NCBI RefSeq assembly: GCF_012034205.1
Contig: NZ_JAATEM010000026.1
Span: forward strand, 1 to 64,000
Source of the DNA: Streptomyces composti
Lineage (GTDB): Bacteria; Actinomycetota; Actinomycetes; Streptomycetales; Streptomycetaceae
Length of the DNA: 64,000 nt
Direction of reading: 5' to 3'
Part shown: positions 34,100-42,792 of the stretch, piece by piece
Position numbering within the stretch: the first letter of the stretch is position 1
Layout of the letters: each line of letters begins with the position of its first letter
Notes under the pieces: generated by a model
Database searches by the model: none
What the model saw: the letters and a program-made list of their open reading frames with translations, nothing else
What the model was told of the DNA's origin: nothing
Program-made: the position numbers and the translations under genes

Positions 34100-35284
34100 G
34101 TGACGCACGACGACGCTCCGCTGCTGGCGGATCTGATGCCGTGGTCCGTCGCACCGCCCCGGCTCGGCCGGGCCTGGCCGGCGGGCCCCGACGCGGCGTC
34201 CCTGAAGGCCCGTTGGGCGGCGCTGGTCGAGGCCGAGGGACCCGACCGGGAGGCGCTCTTCCAGCCGACCCGCGCCCGCACCCTGCACACCGCGGTCGGG
34301 CGGCTGCCGCGCTCGGGCGGCGGCACGGAGCGCCTGGCCCGCGCGTCGGGCCCGTGCCCGGAGCCGGTCCGCGTGCTGCACGCCCCGTTCGACGAGCAGT
34401 GGCTGATCCCCGACCACCGGCTGATGGACGCGGCCCGCCCGGAGCTGTGGCGGGTGGCCGACGCCCATCAGATCTTCGTCCTGGAGACCGGGGCGGGGCG
34501 CACCCCGTCCGACGGCTCGGCCGGCTCCGGCCCTCCCCTCGTCGCCACCTCCCGCCTCCCCCTGCTCCGCCCCGGCCGCGTCCGTCCCCTCTTCCGGCGG
34601 CCCGGCGGCCTGGAGCCCAATCTCGCTCCCGGCCTGCTCGCCCACCTCACCGACCGTCACGGCCGGGAGGCCGGGCCGCTGGACGTCCTCGCCTGGACCC
34701 TGGCCGTGGCCCGTCCGGCGCCCGGCGGGCTCGCCGTGCCGCTGACCGGGGACGCGGAGGCCTGGGCGCGGGGTGTGGCCGTCGGCCGCCGGATGCTCTG
34801 GCTGATGCGGCGCGACGGTGAGCGTCCGAAGCTCCCCGGCGGTCGCCGCCCGTACGTCCGCGCACCGCTGCCGCCCCGTCCGCTGACCCTGCACTACGAC
34901 CGGGACGAGGAGAGCCTGCACCTCGACGAGGGCCGCATCGCGCCGGTGCCTGCGGCGGCCTGGGACTTCGGACTGGGCGGCACCCGCGTCCTGGAGCAGT
35001 GGTTCACCGCCCGCACGGCCCCCGCCGAGCCCGGCACCCTGGCCGCGATCCGCCCGTCGGCCTGGCCGCAGGCCTGGACCTCGGAGCTCCTGGAGCTGAT
35101 CACGGTCCTGGCCCTGCTGGCGGAACTGCGGCCCCAGCAGGCCGCCTTGACGGTCCCCGATCCGGTGACCGCCACCGACCTGCGCACGGCCGGGGTCCTG
35201 CCGCCCCCGCCCTCGGCCCGCCGCCCCGCCTCCGTCCTGGACACCCAGGAGGAGGGCCCGGAGGGCCAGCTCGCCCTGATCTGA
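34100..35284 (+). CDS. type ISP restriction/modification-like protein (C-terminal specificity-domain type)
   Basis: A 394-residue soluble protein resembling a conserved Streptomyces family annotated as type ISP restriction/modification enzyme. The match is to the C-terminal specificity region, with segments VRVLHAPFDEQWLIPDHRLMD and ARPELWRVADAHQIFVLE. No helicase or nuclease motifs and no intact methyltransferase SAM motif are visible, so it is not a complete restriction enzyme. The GTG at 34100 follows TACGAT by 7 bases (leaderless). An ATG at 34091 is in frame. A 14-bp duplication begins at its stop codon. Confidence 0.6.
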   Translation: MTHDDAPLLADLMPWSVAPPRLGRAWPAGPDAASLKARWAALVEAEGPDREALFQPTRARTLHTAVGRLPRSGGGTERLARASGPCPEPVRVLHAPFDEQWLIPDHRLMDAARPELWRVADAHQIFVLETGAGRTPSDGSAGSGPPLVATSRLPLLRPGRVRPLFRRPGGLEPNLAPGLLAHLTDRHGREAGPLDVLAWTLAVARPAPGGLAVPLTGDAEAWARGVAVGRRMLWLMRRDGERPKLPGGRRPYVRAPLPPRPLTLHYDRDEESLHLDEGRIAPVPAAAWDFGLGGTRVLEQWFTARTAPAEPGTLAAIRPSAWPQAWTSELLELITVLALLAELRPQQAALTVPDPVTATDLRTAGVLPPPPSARRPASVLDTQEEGPEGQLALI

Positions 35285-35309
35285 ACGCGCGCTGATGAAC
35301 GCGCGCTGA
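35282..35309. repeat. 14-bp tandem duplication at a stop codon
   Basis: TGAACGCGCGCTGA occurs twice without a gap, and its first three bases are the stop codon of the preceding gene. Confidence 0.85.
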
Positions 35310-35645
35310 TCCGGAGCCAGCGCCGACCGGAGGCCGCGGACCCCGTCCTCAAGCGCGCGGCTGGAACCCGTACCGCGTGCGCGCGGCGGTCGTGAGCTCT
35401 GGTCACGGGGAGGCCGCGGCGCGTGCGCCGCCCGGGAACGCCCGGGTGTCCGAGGGTGCGGTCCGGCCGACGGCGTATCCCGTGGCGGGAGCGCCGGGCC
35501 GGTGTGCGGTGCTGCTCGCGGTGACCGGTGACGCCGGCCGTGCGGCGGTGTGCGCACGGGCAGCGGTGAAAGCAGAGAGGGTGCGGCGGGCCCCCGGTGT
35601 ACTGCCGGGTGGGACCGGGGGCGCCGGCGTGCGGTGTTGTGCGGG
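35310..35645. other. gene-free stretch
   Basis: About 335 GC-rich bases between convergent genes. Frames here encode Ala/Arg/Val-rich shadow peptides. I see no convincing ribosome sites, promoter or long hairpin. Confidence 0.45.
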
Positions 35646-35909
35646 TCAGTGGCCGCCGAACAGGGTGCGGCGCAGTCGGCGCAGCGGGGCGAACAGCGAG
35701 ACCCGGCTGGCACGCGCGCGGGCACCCCGGGCGCCGCGGTCACGCGCGGTCAGCTCACGCATCAGCGTGGTCGCCTCGGCCGTCTCGCGCTGCGGCACGG
35801 CGGGACCCGCAAGCACCGACAGATGCCGCTCGAGACGCGAACTGCTCGCTCCGCTCCCGCAGGTGATCGCAGGGACCCTGGCCCTGCTGCGCACTGTTAT
35901 CTGTTCCAT
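35646..35909 (-). CDS. small hypothetical protein
   Basis: An 87-residue basic protein (MEQITVRSRARVPAITCGSG... ending RRLRRTLFGGH). The ATG at 35909 is chosen because GGGGAG lies 4-9 bases upstream; the frame continues upstream but loses coding character. The charged helical middle (QRETAEATTLMRELTARDRGAR) and amphipathic C-terminus would suit a membrane-associated or regulatory peptide. I do not recognise a family. Confidence 0.65.
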   Translation of the reverse strand: MEQITVRSRARVPAITCGSGASSSRLERHLSVLAGPAVPQRETAEATTLMRELTARDRGARGARARASRVSLFAPLRRLRRTLFGGH

Positions 35910-36035
35910 GTCACTCCCCACCCGTACGAGTCCACCCGGCCCGGGCAGGGTAACCCTATCGCCCCATCCGGGCACTCGTGTATCGAGGTCACAGGATTCA
36001 CCTTCCCCATAAGGGTGTTGACGAACACTCGGCGA

Positions 36036-36851
36036 CTACTCTCCGAATCCGACTGTTTTCAGGGCGAGTTGTGCAATGGGCCGGCTGGTGGGCTGTGGTG
36101 ACCCTCCGTCAGGTTCAACGGTCACGGCGAGTGACGTCCCGGAGGGTTCCAGCCCGGTCGCCACCAAGGGCGTGTCGCCCTCGAAGAGGCCGAGGGAGCG
36201 CGGTTGCGCGCCCGGGCGCATGAGCCACAACTGGTGCACCCGCCCGCGCGGCGGCTCGCCGTAGCCGCCCAGGGTGACGATCGCGCTCTCCTCCGACGCG
36301 GAAGCGATCACTCCGATCGTTCGGCCCCGTCCGTCCCGTCCGGTGCTCGCACGGGCGTCCGGGGCGGAGAGAACGTGGGCGATCTCACGTGCCCGGTCCC
36401 GCTCGGCCCTCAGTTCGTCCTGGGTCCGCTCGGCCTGCACGCCGAACAGGGCGGCGACGACCAGGGCCGCCGCGGAGGTGACCGTCGCCAGCGGCACCAG
36501 CAGCACCGGGCGCCGCTGCCGCGGGCGGGGCGGCGGCTGAGTGCCCCAGACGTACGGCGGGAGCTGTGCCCCGCGCGCGGAGCCGGAGCGCTGCGGTGCG
36601 GGCTCCTGCGGGATGCCGTGGATCGCCGACAGCACCCGCTCGCGCAGGGCGTCCGGTGCGGGCACGGCCGTGGACCAGGCGAGCCGCACGGTGTCCTCGG
36701 CCAGGTCACGCACCTCGGCGGTGCAGCGGTCGCAGGACTCCAGATGCCTCTCGAACCTGGCGCGCTCGTCGGGGTCGAGGGCGTCCAGCGCGTAGGGAGC
36801 GGCGAGGGAGTGCAGATCCCCGCGCCCGAGCAGCCGGCCGAAGAGCGTCAT
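36036..36851 (-). CDS. RskA-type anti-sigma factor
   Basis: A 271-residue membrane anti-sigma factor. The N-terminal zinc-binding anti-sigma domain carries HLESCDRCTAEV (HxxxCxxC) at about 34-45. A single membrane helix (VLLVPLATVTSAAALVVAALFG) lies near 105-125, and the extracytoplasmic RskA domain reaches the C-terminus with GRVHQLWLMRPG. Its ATG overlaps the ECF sigma stop by four bases, so the two are produced together. It should hold the sigma factor inactive until a signal triggers proteolysis. Confidence 0.9.
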   Translation of the reverse strand: MTLFGRLLGRGDLHSLAAPYALDALDPDERARFERHLESCDRCTAEVRDLAEDTVRLAWSTAVPAPDALRERVLSAIHGIPQEPAPQRSGSARGAQLPPYVWGTQPPPRPRQRRPVLLVPLATVTSAAALVVAALFGVQAERTQDELRAERDRAREIAHVLSAPDARASTGRDGRGRTIGVIASASEESAIVTLGGYGEPPRGRVHQLWLMRPGAQPRSLGLFEGDTPLVATGLEPSGTSLAVTVEPDGGSPQPTSRPIAQLALKTVGFGE

Positions 36852-37390
36852 GCCGCACCTCCCAGGCAGTCGCGGAGGCGGGTGAGCCCGTCGCGCATCC
36901 GCGTCTTGACGGTACCCAGCGGCAGGCGCAGCCGTTCGGCGACCTCCCGGTAGGTGTACCCCTCGTAGTAGGCGAGGGTGACCGACTGGCGCTGGAGCGC
37001 GGTGAGCCGGTTCAGGCACCGGCGCACCCATTCGCGCTCCAGCCCGGCCTCGACCTCCTCGGCCACCTGGTCGAAGGCGGGACCCTCGGCCCGCCGCGCC
37101 TCCCGCTGCTCGCGCTCACCCGCGGCACGGGCGCTGCGCACCCGGTCGACCGCCCGGCGGTGGGCCAGGGTCAGCACCCAGGTCAGGGCGCTGCCCCGGC
37201 GCGGATCGAACCGCGCGGCCGAACGCCAGAGCTCGAGCAGCACCTCCTGCGACACCTCCTCCGACTGCGCGGGATCGCGCACCACCCGCCGCACCAGCCC
37301 GTACACCGGTCCGGACACCAGCCCGTACAGCTCCTCGAACGCCTTGTGGTCACCCCCGGCCACTCGCACCAGAAGCTCGTCCGCTTCCAA
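36848..37390 (-). CDS. ECF RNA polymerase sigma factor (SigK/RpoE type)
   Basis: A 180-residue ECF sigma factor. Region 2 is at about 20-85 (EELYGLVSGPVYGLVRRVVRD...EEVSQEVLLELWRSAARFD), and region 4 is at about 120-175 (ALQRQSVTLAYYEGYTYREVAERLRLPLGTVKTRM). The start is a TTG with GGGGAGG 5 bases upstream, giving MEADELLVRVAGGDH. It forms an ATGA-coupled operon with the anti-sigma gene. The divergent DUF4331-TPR-NicO operon is a plausible target set. Confidence 0.9.
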   Translation of the reverse strand: MEADELLVRVAGGDHKAFEELYGLVSGPVYGLVRRVVRDPAQSEEVSQEVLLELWRSAARFDPRRGSALTWVLTLAHRRAVDRVRSARAAGEREQREARRAEGPAFDQVAEEVEAGLEREWVRRCLNRLTALQRQSVTLAYYEGYTYREVAERLRLPLGTVKTRMRDGLTRLRDCLGGAA

Positions 37391-37682
37391 CGGGCCTCCC
37401 CCCTCTTCCGGCCCCTCGGGGCCACCCGGACGTCATGAGGCATTCGCAGCGAGCGCGCCTCCGGATGGGTGTACGGATCCGCGGGCCGAAAACGCGGGTC
37501 GAGCAGGGAGAAAGGCAACGGGAACGGCTGGGGCCGGGCACGGGGACGTGGACGCGTGAGAGGGCGCCGCAGAGGACGACGAGACGGATGCGTGAGAAGT
37601 CGCCGGGAGATCCGACCAATCCGGCTCTCCCCGGGCTCCGAATCCGGGGGTGTAAGGCAAGTCGGCACCGAGGACGGACCGC

Positions 37683-39215
37683 ATGACACCTAACTCCAGG
37701 ACGGGCGTGGGACGCAGGAGCCTCGCGACCCTGATCAGTGGTGCGCTGGCCGCCGGGGGGCTCGCAGCCGCCGGTGTGACCACGCTGGAACCGGGGGCGG
37801 CCTCCGCCTCCAGCCACCGGGAGGCCCCGCTGATCTCGGGCACCCCGCAGTACGACAACACGGACCTGTACGCCTTCGTCAGTCCCGACAAGCCGGACAC
37901 CACGACGATCATCGCGAACTGGATCCCCTTCGAGGAGCCGGCCGGCGGGCCGAACTTCTTCACCTTCGCCGAGGACGCCCAGTACGACCTGCGCATCGAC
38001 AACAACGGCGACGCCCAGGAAGACCTCGTCTTCAGGTACACGTTCACGACGCACACCAAGAACGACAAGACGTTCCTCTACAACACCGGCCCGGTCGAGA
38101 GCCTCGACGACCCGGACCTCAACATCACGCAGACCTACGACATCGAGATGATCAAGCTGCGTGATCTCAAGGCGGAGTCCAGGACCAAGATCGCCAACGA
38201 TGTGCCGGTGGCGCCGTCCAACGTCGGCAAGGCGTCGATGCCGGACTACGGCAAGCTGCGCAAGGAGGCGGTCCACGAACTGGCGGACGGGGTGACGACG
38301 TTCGCCGGGCAGGCGGACGACCCGTTCTTCCTGGACCTGCGCGTCTTCGACCTGCTGTACGGGGGCGATCTCTCCGAGGTCGGCAACGACACTCTCAAGG
38401 GCTACAACGTCAACTCCATCGCCCTGCAGGTGCCCACCAGCCACATCACCGAGTCGCACGAGCAGCCGGTCGTCGGCATCTGGTCGACGACGCAGCGCAA
38501 GAACGCCAAGGGCCACTTCAAGCAGGTCTCGCGCCTGGGCAACCCGCTGGTCAACGAGGTCGTCAACCCGTTGAGGGACAAGGACACCTTCAACGCCTCC
38601 ACCCCGCGCGACGACGCGCAGTTCCTGAAGAACGTGACCCACCCGGAGCTGCCCAGGCTCATCGAGGGCATCTACAAGATCCCCGCGCCGAAGGAGCCGC
38701 GCAACGACCTGGTCGACGTCTTCCTCAAGGGCGTGAAGGACCTCAACCAGCCACCTGGGGTCACCCCTTCGGAGATGCTGCGCCTCAACACCTCGGTCAA
38801 GCCCGCGGACAAGCCCAAGCGGCTCGGGGTGCTGGACGGCGACAACGCGGGCTTCCCGAACGGGCGCCGGCTGACGGACGACGTGATCGACGCCGCGCTC
38901 CAGGTGGTCGAGGGCGAACTGGTCGGCGCGGAGAACGACCTGGGCGACGCGGTCGACGCCAACGACAAGAAGTTCGGCTCGTCCTTCCCGTACCTGGCCA
39001 ACCCCACGGAGGGGTCGCGCGGCCCGCTCGCCGAGGGGGTGAAGAGCGGCACCGACGTGCGCAGCCGGCTGGGTGACGCCCTGCGGCCCGCCTCGGCCGA
39101 GGGCTCCGGCAACACCACGCTGATCGCCGCGTCCGCGGGCGCGGGAGCCGGCGGCATCCTGCTGATCGGTCTCGCCCTCGCCTGGTGGCGCCGGATGCGC
39201 GGCCGGGCGTACTGA
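37683..39215 (+). CDS. exported DUF4331 protein with C-terminal membrane anchor
   Basis: A 510-residue protein with a basic N-terminus and hydrophobic signal (about 10-40). A DUF4331 domain begins with SSHREAPLISGTPQYDNTDL and continues through SPDKPDTTTIIANWIPFEEP, followed by a C-terminal membrane helix (TLIAASAGAGAGGILLIGLALAWW) and a basic end. It is therefore displayed outside the cell. The family is unstudied biochemically, but the conserved N-terminal SHREAPLI motif is invariant. It heads the operon with the TPR and NicO genes. The ATG follows GAGGACGG. Confidence 0.87.
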   Translation: MTPNSRTGVGRRSLATLISGALAAGGLAAAGVTTLEPGAASASSHREAPLISGTPQYDNTDLYAFVSPDKPDTTTIIANWIPFEEPAGGPNFFTFAEDAQYDLRIDNNGDAQEDLVFRYTFTTHTKNDKTFLYNTGPVESLDDPDLNITQTYDIEMIKLRDLKAESRTKIANDVPVAPSNVGKASMPDYGKLRKEAVHELADGVTTFAGQADDPFFLDLRVFDLLYGGDLSEVGNDTLKGYNVNSIALQVPTSHITESHEQPVVGIWSTTQRKNAKGHFKQVSRLGNPLVNEVVNPLRDKDTFNASTPRDDAQFLKNVTHPELPRLIEGIYKIPAPKEPRNDLVDVFLKGVKDLNQPPGVTPSEMLRLNTSVKPADKPKRLGVLDGDNAGFPNGRRLTDDVIDAALQVVEGELVGAENDLGDAVDANDKKFGSSFPYLANPTEGSRGPLAEGVKSGTDVRSRLGDALRPASAEGSGNTTLIAASAGAGAGGILLIGLALAWWRRMRGRAY

Positions 39216-39311
39216 CCGGCCCCGGGTGAACTCCCGCCCGCGGACCGGCGCACCGACCGGCCCCGGTGAGATTCCGCCCGCGGACCGGCGTCCTGACCCG
39301 CCCCGGGTGAG
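39214..39311. repeat. 41-bp tandem repeat, about 2.4 copies
   Basis: GACCGGCCCCGGGTGA-type units begin at 39214, 39255 and 39295 (periods 41 and 40). Each copy includes CCCGCCCGCGGACCGGCG. It starts at the stop codon of the DUF4331 gene. Confidence 0.8.
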
Positions 39312-39504
39312 CACACACCGGCGGCCGGACGTACTACCCCGCGGGTGCACCCGCCCCCGACCGGGCACGGCCCGTTCCCCGCTCATCCCCCACGGCACGG
39401 GTCGTGCCCACCCCCCCCACACCCCCACACCCGCCAGGCCCCACGCCCGCGGCACCCACCCACCGCCCCACGCCCGGCGACCGCACACCGAACGAGGAGA
39501 GGGC

Positions 39505-41076
39505 ATGCCTCCGCGCACGACGGACAGCGCTCAGGAGAAGAACGAGCCCACCGGGCCGTCCGCCCCCGACACCGCCCACCCGCGGGCCGACGGCCCGGTG
39601 ACCGGCTCGGCCGGCGCGAGCGGAGCCGGCTCCCCGGCGACGCGCGTCCGCGCCCTCCGCCGGTTCGCCGCCGCCGCGCGGCGCTCCCGGGGCCTGCATC
39701 TCGCCTCGTGCGCCGCGCTGCTGGCCGTCGCCATGACCGCGGGCGCCGTGGCGGTGGGCGGGGCGGACCGGGACGCCCCGGCCGGGTCCGACGCCGCTCC
39801 CGCCGGTGCCTTCGCCCCCGGTGCGCTCACCGGCGACCTCGACGCGGGTGTCCGTTCCCTGCAGGCCCATCTGCGGGCCCAGCCGCGGGACTTCACCGGA
39901 TGGGCCACCCTGGGCCTGGCCTACGTGGAGCAGGCGCGGGTCAAGGGCGATCCCTCGCGCTACCCCCAGGCGGAACGAGCGGTCGAGCGGTCCCTCGCCG
40001 TGTCACCCGGCAACGACCAGGCCCTGGCCGCCCGTGCCGCCCTGGCCGCCGCGCGGCACGACTTCCCCGGGGCGCTGACGTACGCGGAGCAGGCCCTGAA
40101 GCGGAACCCCTACAACGAACGCGCGCTGTGCACCCGGATCGACGCGCTGGTCGAGCTGGGCCGGTACGAGGACGCCGCCGAGGCGGCCGACACCGCGGAC
40201 GACCGCAGGCCGGGCGTCCCGGTCTTCACCCGGTACGCCTATGTGCAGGAGCTGCGCGGCGACGCGGGCATCGCGCGCCGGGTGCTGCGGCAGGCGCTGA
40301 CCTCGGCGTCCACGCCCGCGGACGTGGCATACGTGGCGACGGCCCTCGGTCAACTGGCCTGGAACCAGGGCGACCACAAGGAGGCGCTGCGGCACTACGG
40401 ACGGGCGCTCGCCGCCGACGACGCCTATCTGCCCGCGCTGGAGGGCCGCGCCCGCGCCCAGGCGGCGGACGGTGACCGCGCCGGGGCGGTCAGGACGCTC
40501 GAGCAGGTCGTCGCCCGCTCCCCGCTGCCCGGACCGCTGGTCGCCCTGGGCGAGCTGTACGAGGCCCGGGGCGGCAACGGCGACCGGGCGAAGGCACGGG
40601 ACCAGTACGCCCTGGTCGACGCCTGGACCTCGCTCGCCCGGGCCGGCGGGGTCAACGCCGACCTGGACACCGCGCTCGCTCTCGCCGATCACGGCGACCC
40701 CGCCCGGGCGCTGCGTGCGGCCCGCGCCGAGTGGGAGCGCCGCCGCACGGTGCACACCGAGGACGCGCTCGCCTGGGCCCTGCACGTCAACGGCCGCGAC
40801 AGGGAGGCCCTCGTCCATGCCCGCCGCGCCACGGCGACCGGGTATCGCAACGCCGCCTTCCTCTACCACCGCGGCATGATCGAGCGCGCCGCCGGCCACC
40901 ACGATGCCGCCCGCGCCTCACTGAAGGCGGCCCTGGAGCTGAACCCGGGCTTCTCACCGCTGGGCGCCCGCGAGGCACGGGCGGCGCTGCAGGACCTGCA
41001 GGACGGCGAGAGCGCCGGGGTCGGCGAGGACCTGAAGGATCCGAAGGGATCCGAGGATGCGGAGGCGACGCGTTGA
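39505..41076 (+). CDS. membrane-anchored TPR-repeat protein
   Basis: A 523-residue protein. A disordered Glu/Pro/Ala-rich N-terminus (1-65) is followed by one membrane helix (LHLASCAALLAVAMTAGAVAVG near 60-85) and at least eight tetratricopeptide-like helical pairs (for example AWNQGDHKEALRHYGRALAADDAYLPALEG). It probably scaffolds an extracytoplasmic complex with its operon neighbours. The ATG has GAGGAGAGG upstream. Its stop overlaps the NicO start as TTGA, so translation is coupled. Confidence 0.85.
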   Translation: MPPRTTDSAQEKNEPTGPSAPDTAHPRADGPVTGSAGASGAGSPATRVRALRRFAAAARRSRGLHLASCAALLAVAMTAGAVAVGGADRDAPAGSDAAPAGAFAPGALTGDLDAGVRSLQAHLRAQPRDFTGWATLGLAYVEQARVKGDPSRYPQAERAVERSLAVSPGNDQALAARAALAAARHDFPGALTYAEQALKRNPYNERALCTRIDALVELGRYEDAAEAADTADDRRPGVPVFTRYAYVQELRGDAGIARRVLRQALTSASTPADVAYVATALGQLAWNQGDHKEALRHYGRALAADDAYLPALEGRARAQAADGDRAGAVRTLEQVVARSPLPGPLVALGELYEARGGNGDRAKARDQYALVDAWTSLARAGGVNADLDTALALADHGDPARALRAARAEWERRRTVHTEDALAWALHVNGRDREALVHARRATATGYRNAAFLYHRGMIERAAGHHDAARASLKAALELNPGFSPLGAREARAALQDLQDGESAGVGEDLKDPKGSEDAEATR

Positions 41077-42758
41077 TCCTCCGTTTCCCGGCCCTCCGTC
41101 CCTTGACGCTGCGTCCCTCGATCCTGCGTCCCTCGAACCTCCGCATGCCGCCCCGCCCTTCGTGCCTCCGCCGTGCGCTCGCCGCCGGCTCCGCCGTGCT
41201 CGCCGCCGGTGCGCTCGTCCTGGTCCCGGCCCCGGCGGCGAGCGCGCACCCGCTCGGCAACTTCACCGTCAACCGCTACGACGGCCTGGTGGCCGCACCC
41301 GGCGAACTCCGCGTCCGGCACGTGGAGGACCTGGCCGAGATCCCGGCCACCCAGGCCGGCCCGGACGTCGAGCGGCTGGGCATCGGCCGCTGGGCCCGGG
41401 AGCGCTGCGCGGCGGCGGCCCGGGACGGCGAGGTCCGGGTCGACGGGCGGAAGGTGCCGGTCACCGTCACCAGCAGCCGGGCGCAGGTCCGGCCGGGGCA
41501 GGCCGGGCTCGACACCCTGCGGGTGGAGTGCGGGATGACCGCTCCGCTCCCCGAGGACGCGACCGTGGCGGTGGGTTTCCGGGGCGCCGGCGCCTCCTCG
41601 GGGCCGGGCTGGCGGGAGATCACGGCTCGTGGCGACCGGATGACGCTCACCGCCTCGGACGTGCCGGAGAACTCGCTCTCCCGCGAACTGACCGAGTATC
41701 CGGAGGAGTTGCTCTCCTCCCCCGCCGACACGGTGAGCGCGAGCCTGCGGGTGCGTCCCGGCGGGCCCGCCCTGGCGGAGGAGGACGGCGAGGCCCCCGC
41801 GTCCTCCGTGCTGCCGCGCGGCGCCGACCGGTGGACCCGCGCCCTCGACGATCTCGTCTCCCGGCACGACCTCACCGCGGGCTTCGCCGCCCCCGCCCTG
41901 CTGCTCGCCGTGTTCCTGGGCGCGATGCACGCGCTCGCACCCGGCCACGGCAAGACCCTGATGGCCGCGACGGCGGCGGCGCGCGGGGGCCGGGCCCGCC
42001 TCCGGGACGTGCTGCCCATGGCGGCCTCGGTGACGATCACGCACACCCTCGGCGTGGTGGCCCTGGGTGTGCTCGTGACGGCCGGCTCGGTGGCCGCGCC
42101 CTCGGTGATCGCCTGGCTCGGCATCGCCAGCGGAGTCCTGGTCACCCTGGCGGGCGCGAGCCTGGTGCGCCGGGCCTTGCGCAACAGGACCGGCGCGCCC
42201 GGCCACGGGCACGCCCACGAGCACCCGGACGGGCCCCGTCCCGGTCACGAGCACACCCACCCCCGCCCCGACGGCCACGGACACGCACACGACCCCGCGT
42301 ACCCGCACCCCCACCCGCACGACCACGGCGAGGAGCACGGTGCGGCGCACCAGCACCCGTCCCGCTCCCTGACGCACACCCACGGCGGCCGCACCCACAC
42401 CCACGCGGTTGCTCCCACCCTGCGCGGCACACTCCTGCTCGGTTTCGCCGGCGGTCTGGTGCCGAGCCCCTCGGCCGTCGTGGTGCTGGTCGGCGCAGCC
42501 GCGCTCGGCCAGGCCTGGTTCGGGCTGCTGCTGGTGGTGGCGTACGGCGTGGGGCTGGCCCTCACCCTGACCGTCGCCGCCTTCGCCGTGGTGAAGGCGG
42601 GCAGCGGCGCGGCCCGGCTGCTGTCGCGCCGCCCCCGCTGGACGAGGAGCCCGCTGGCCGCCTTCGCGCGCCGCGCCGCCCCGCTGGGCTCGGCGTTCGT
42701 CGTAGTCGCTCTCGGGGCGGGTTTGGTGTTCAGGGGGGCCGCATCCGCCCTCGGCTGA
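41073..42758 (+). CDS. NicO/HupE-like nickel-cobalt transporter with His-rich loop
   Basis: A 561-residue protein from a TTG that overlaps the TPR stop and has GGAGG 7 bases upstream. An ATG at 41145 (537 residues) lacks a ribosome site. A signal peptide (ALAAGSAVLAAGALVLVPAPAASA) precedes an extracytoplasmic domain (about 60-270). The NicO permease domain follows, with LLLAVFLGAMHALAPGHGKTLM containing the HxxxPGHGK metal motif. A loop with more than 20 histidines (HGHAHEHPDG to HTHGGRTHTH) then precedes FAGGLVPSPSAVVVL. It probably moves Ni/Co or another divalent metal. Confidence 0.85.
   Translation: MILRFPALRPLTLRPSILRPSNLRMPPRPSCLRRALAAGSAVLAAGALVLVPAPAASAHPLGNFTVNRYDGLVAAPGELRVRHVEDLAEIPATQAGPDVERLGIGRWARERCAAAARDGEVRVDGRKVPVTVTSSRAQVRPGQAGLDTLRVECGMTAPLPEDATVAVGFRGAGASSGPGWREITARGDRMTLTASDVPENSLSRELTEYPEELLSSPADTVSASLRVRPGGPALAEEDGEAPASSVLPRGADRWTRALDDLVSRHDLTAGFAAPALLLAVFLGAMHALAPGHGKTLMAATAAARGGRARLRDVLPMAASVTITHTLGVVALGVLVTAGSVAAPSVIAWLGIASGVLVTLAGASLVRRALRNRTGAPGHGHAHEHPDGPRPGHEHTHPRPDGHGHAHDPAYPHPHPHDHGEEHGAAHQHPSRSLTHTHGGRTHTHAVAPTLRGTLLLGFAGGLVPSPSAVVVLVGAAALGQAWFGLLLVVAYGVGLALTLTVAAFAVVKAGSGAARLLSRRPRWTRSPLAAFARRAAPLGSAFVVVALGAGLVFRGAASALG
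41094..41143. repeat. 15-bp in-frame tandem repeat in the NicO leader
   Basis: CTGCGTCCCTCGATC-like units begin at 41094, 41109, 41124 and partly 41139, and encode LRPLT, LRPSI, LRPSN and LRMPP. They separate the ribosome-site-linked TTG from the signal peptide. Confidence 0.75.
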
Positions 42759-42792
42759 GCTACTTTCATCAGGTACGGGAAGATTCGCCCGG

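Noticed and set aside
35377..36012. 211-codon plus-strand frame
   Set aside because: Shadow of the minus-strand small gene at 35646 and of gene-free GC-rich DNA; no ribosome site or domain.
37515..37560. ECF-type promoter (GGAAC ... CGT) before the DUF4331 operon
   Set aside because: GGAAC is present near 37518, but the spacing to a CGT-like -10 is too long to support a call.
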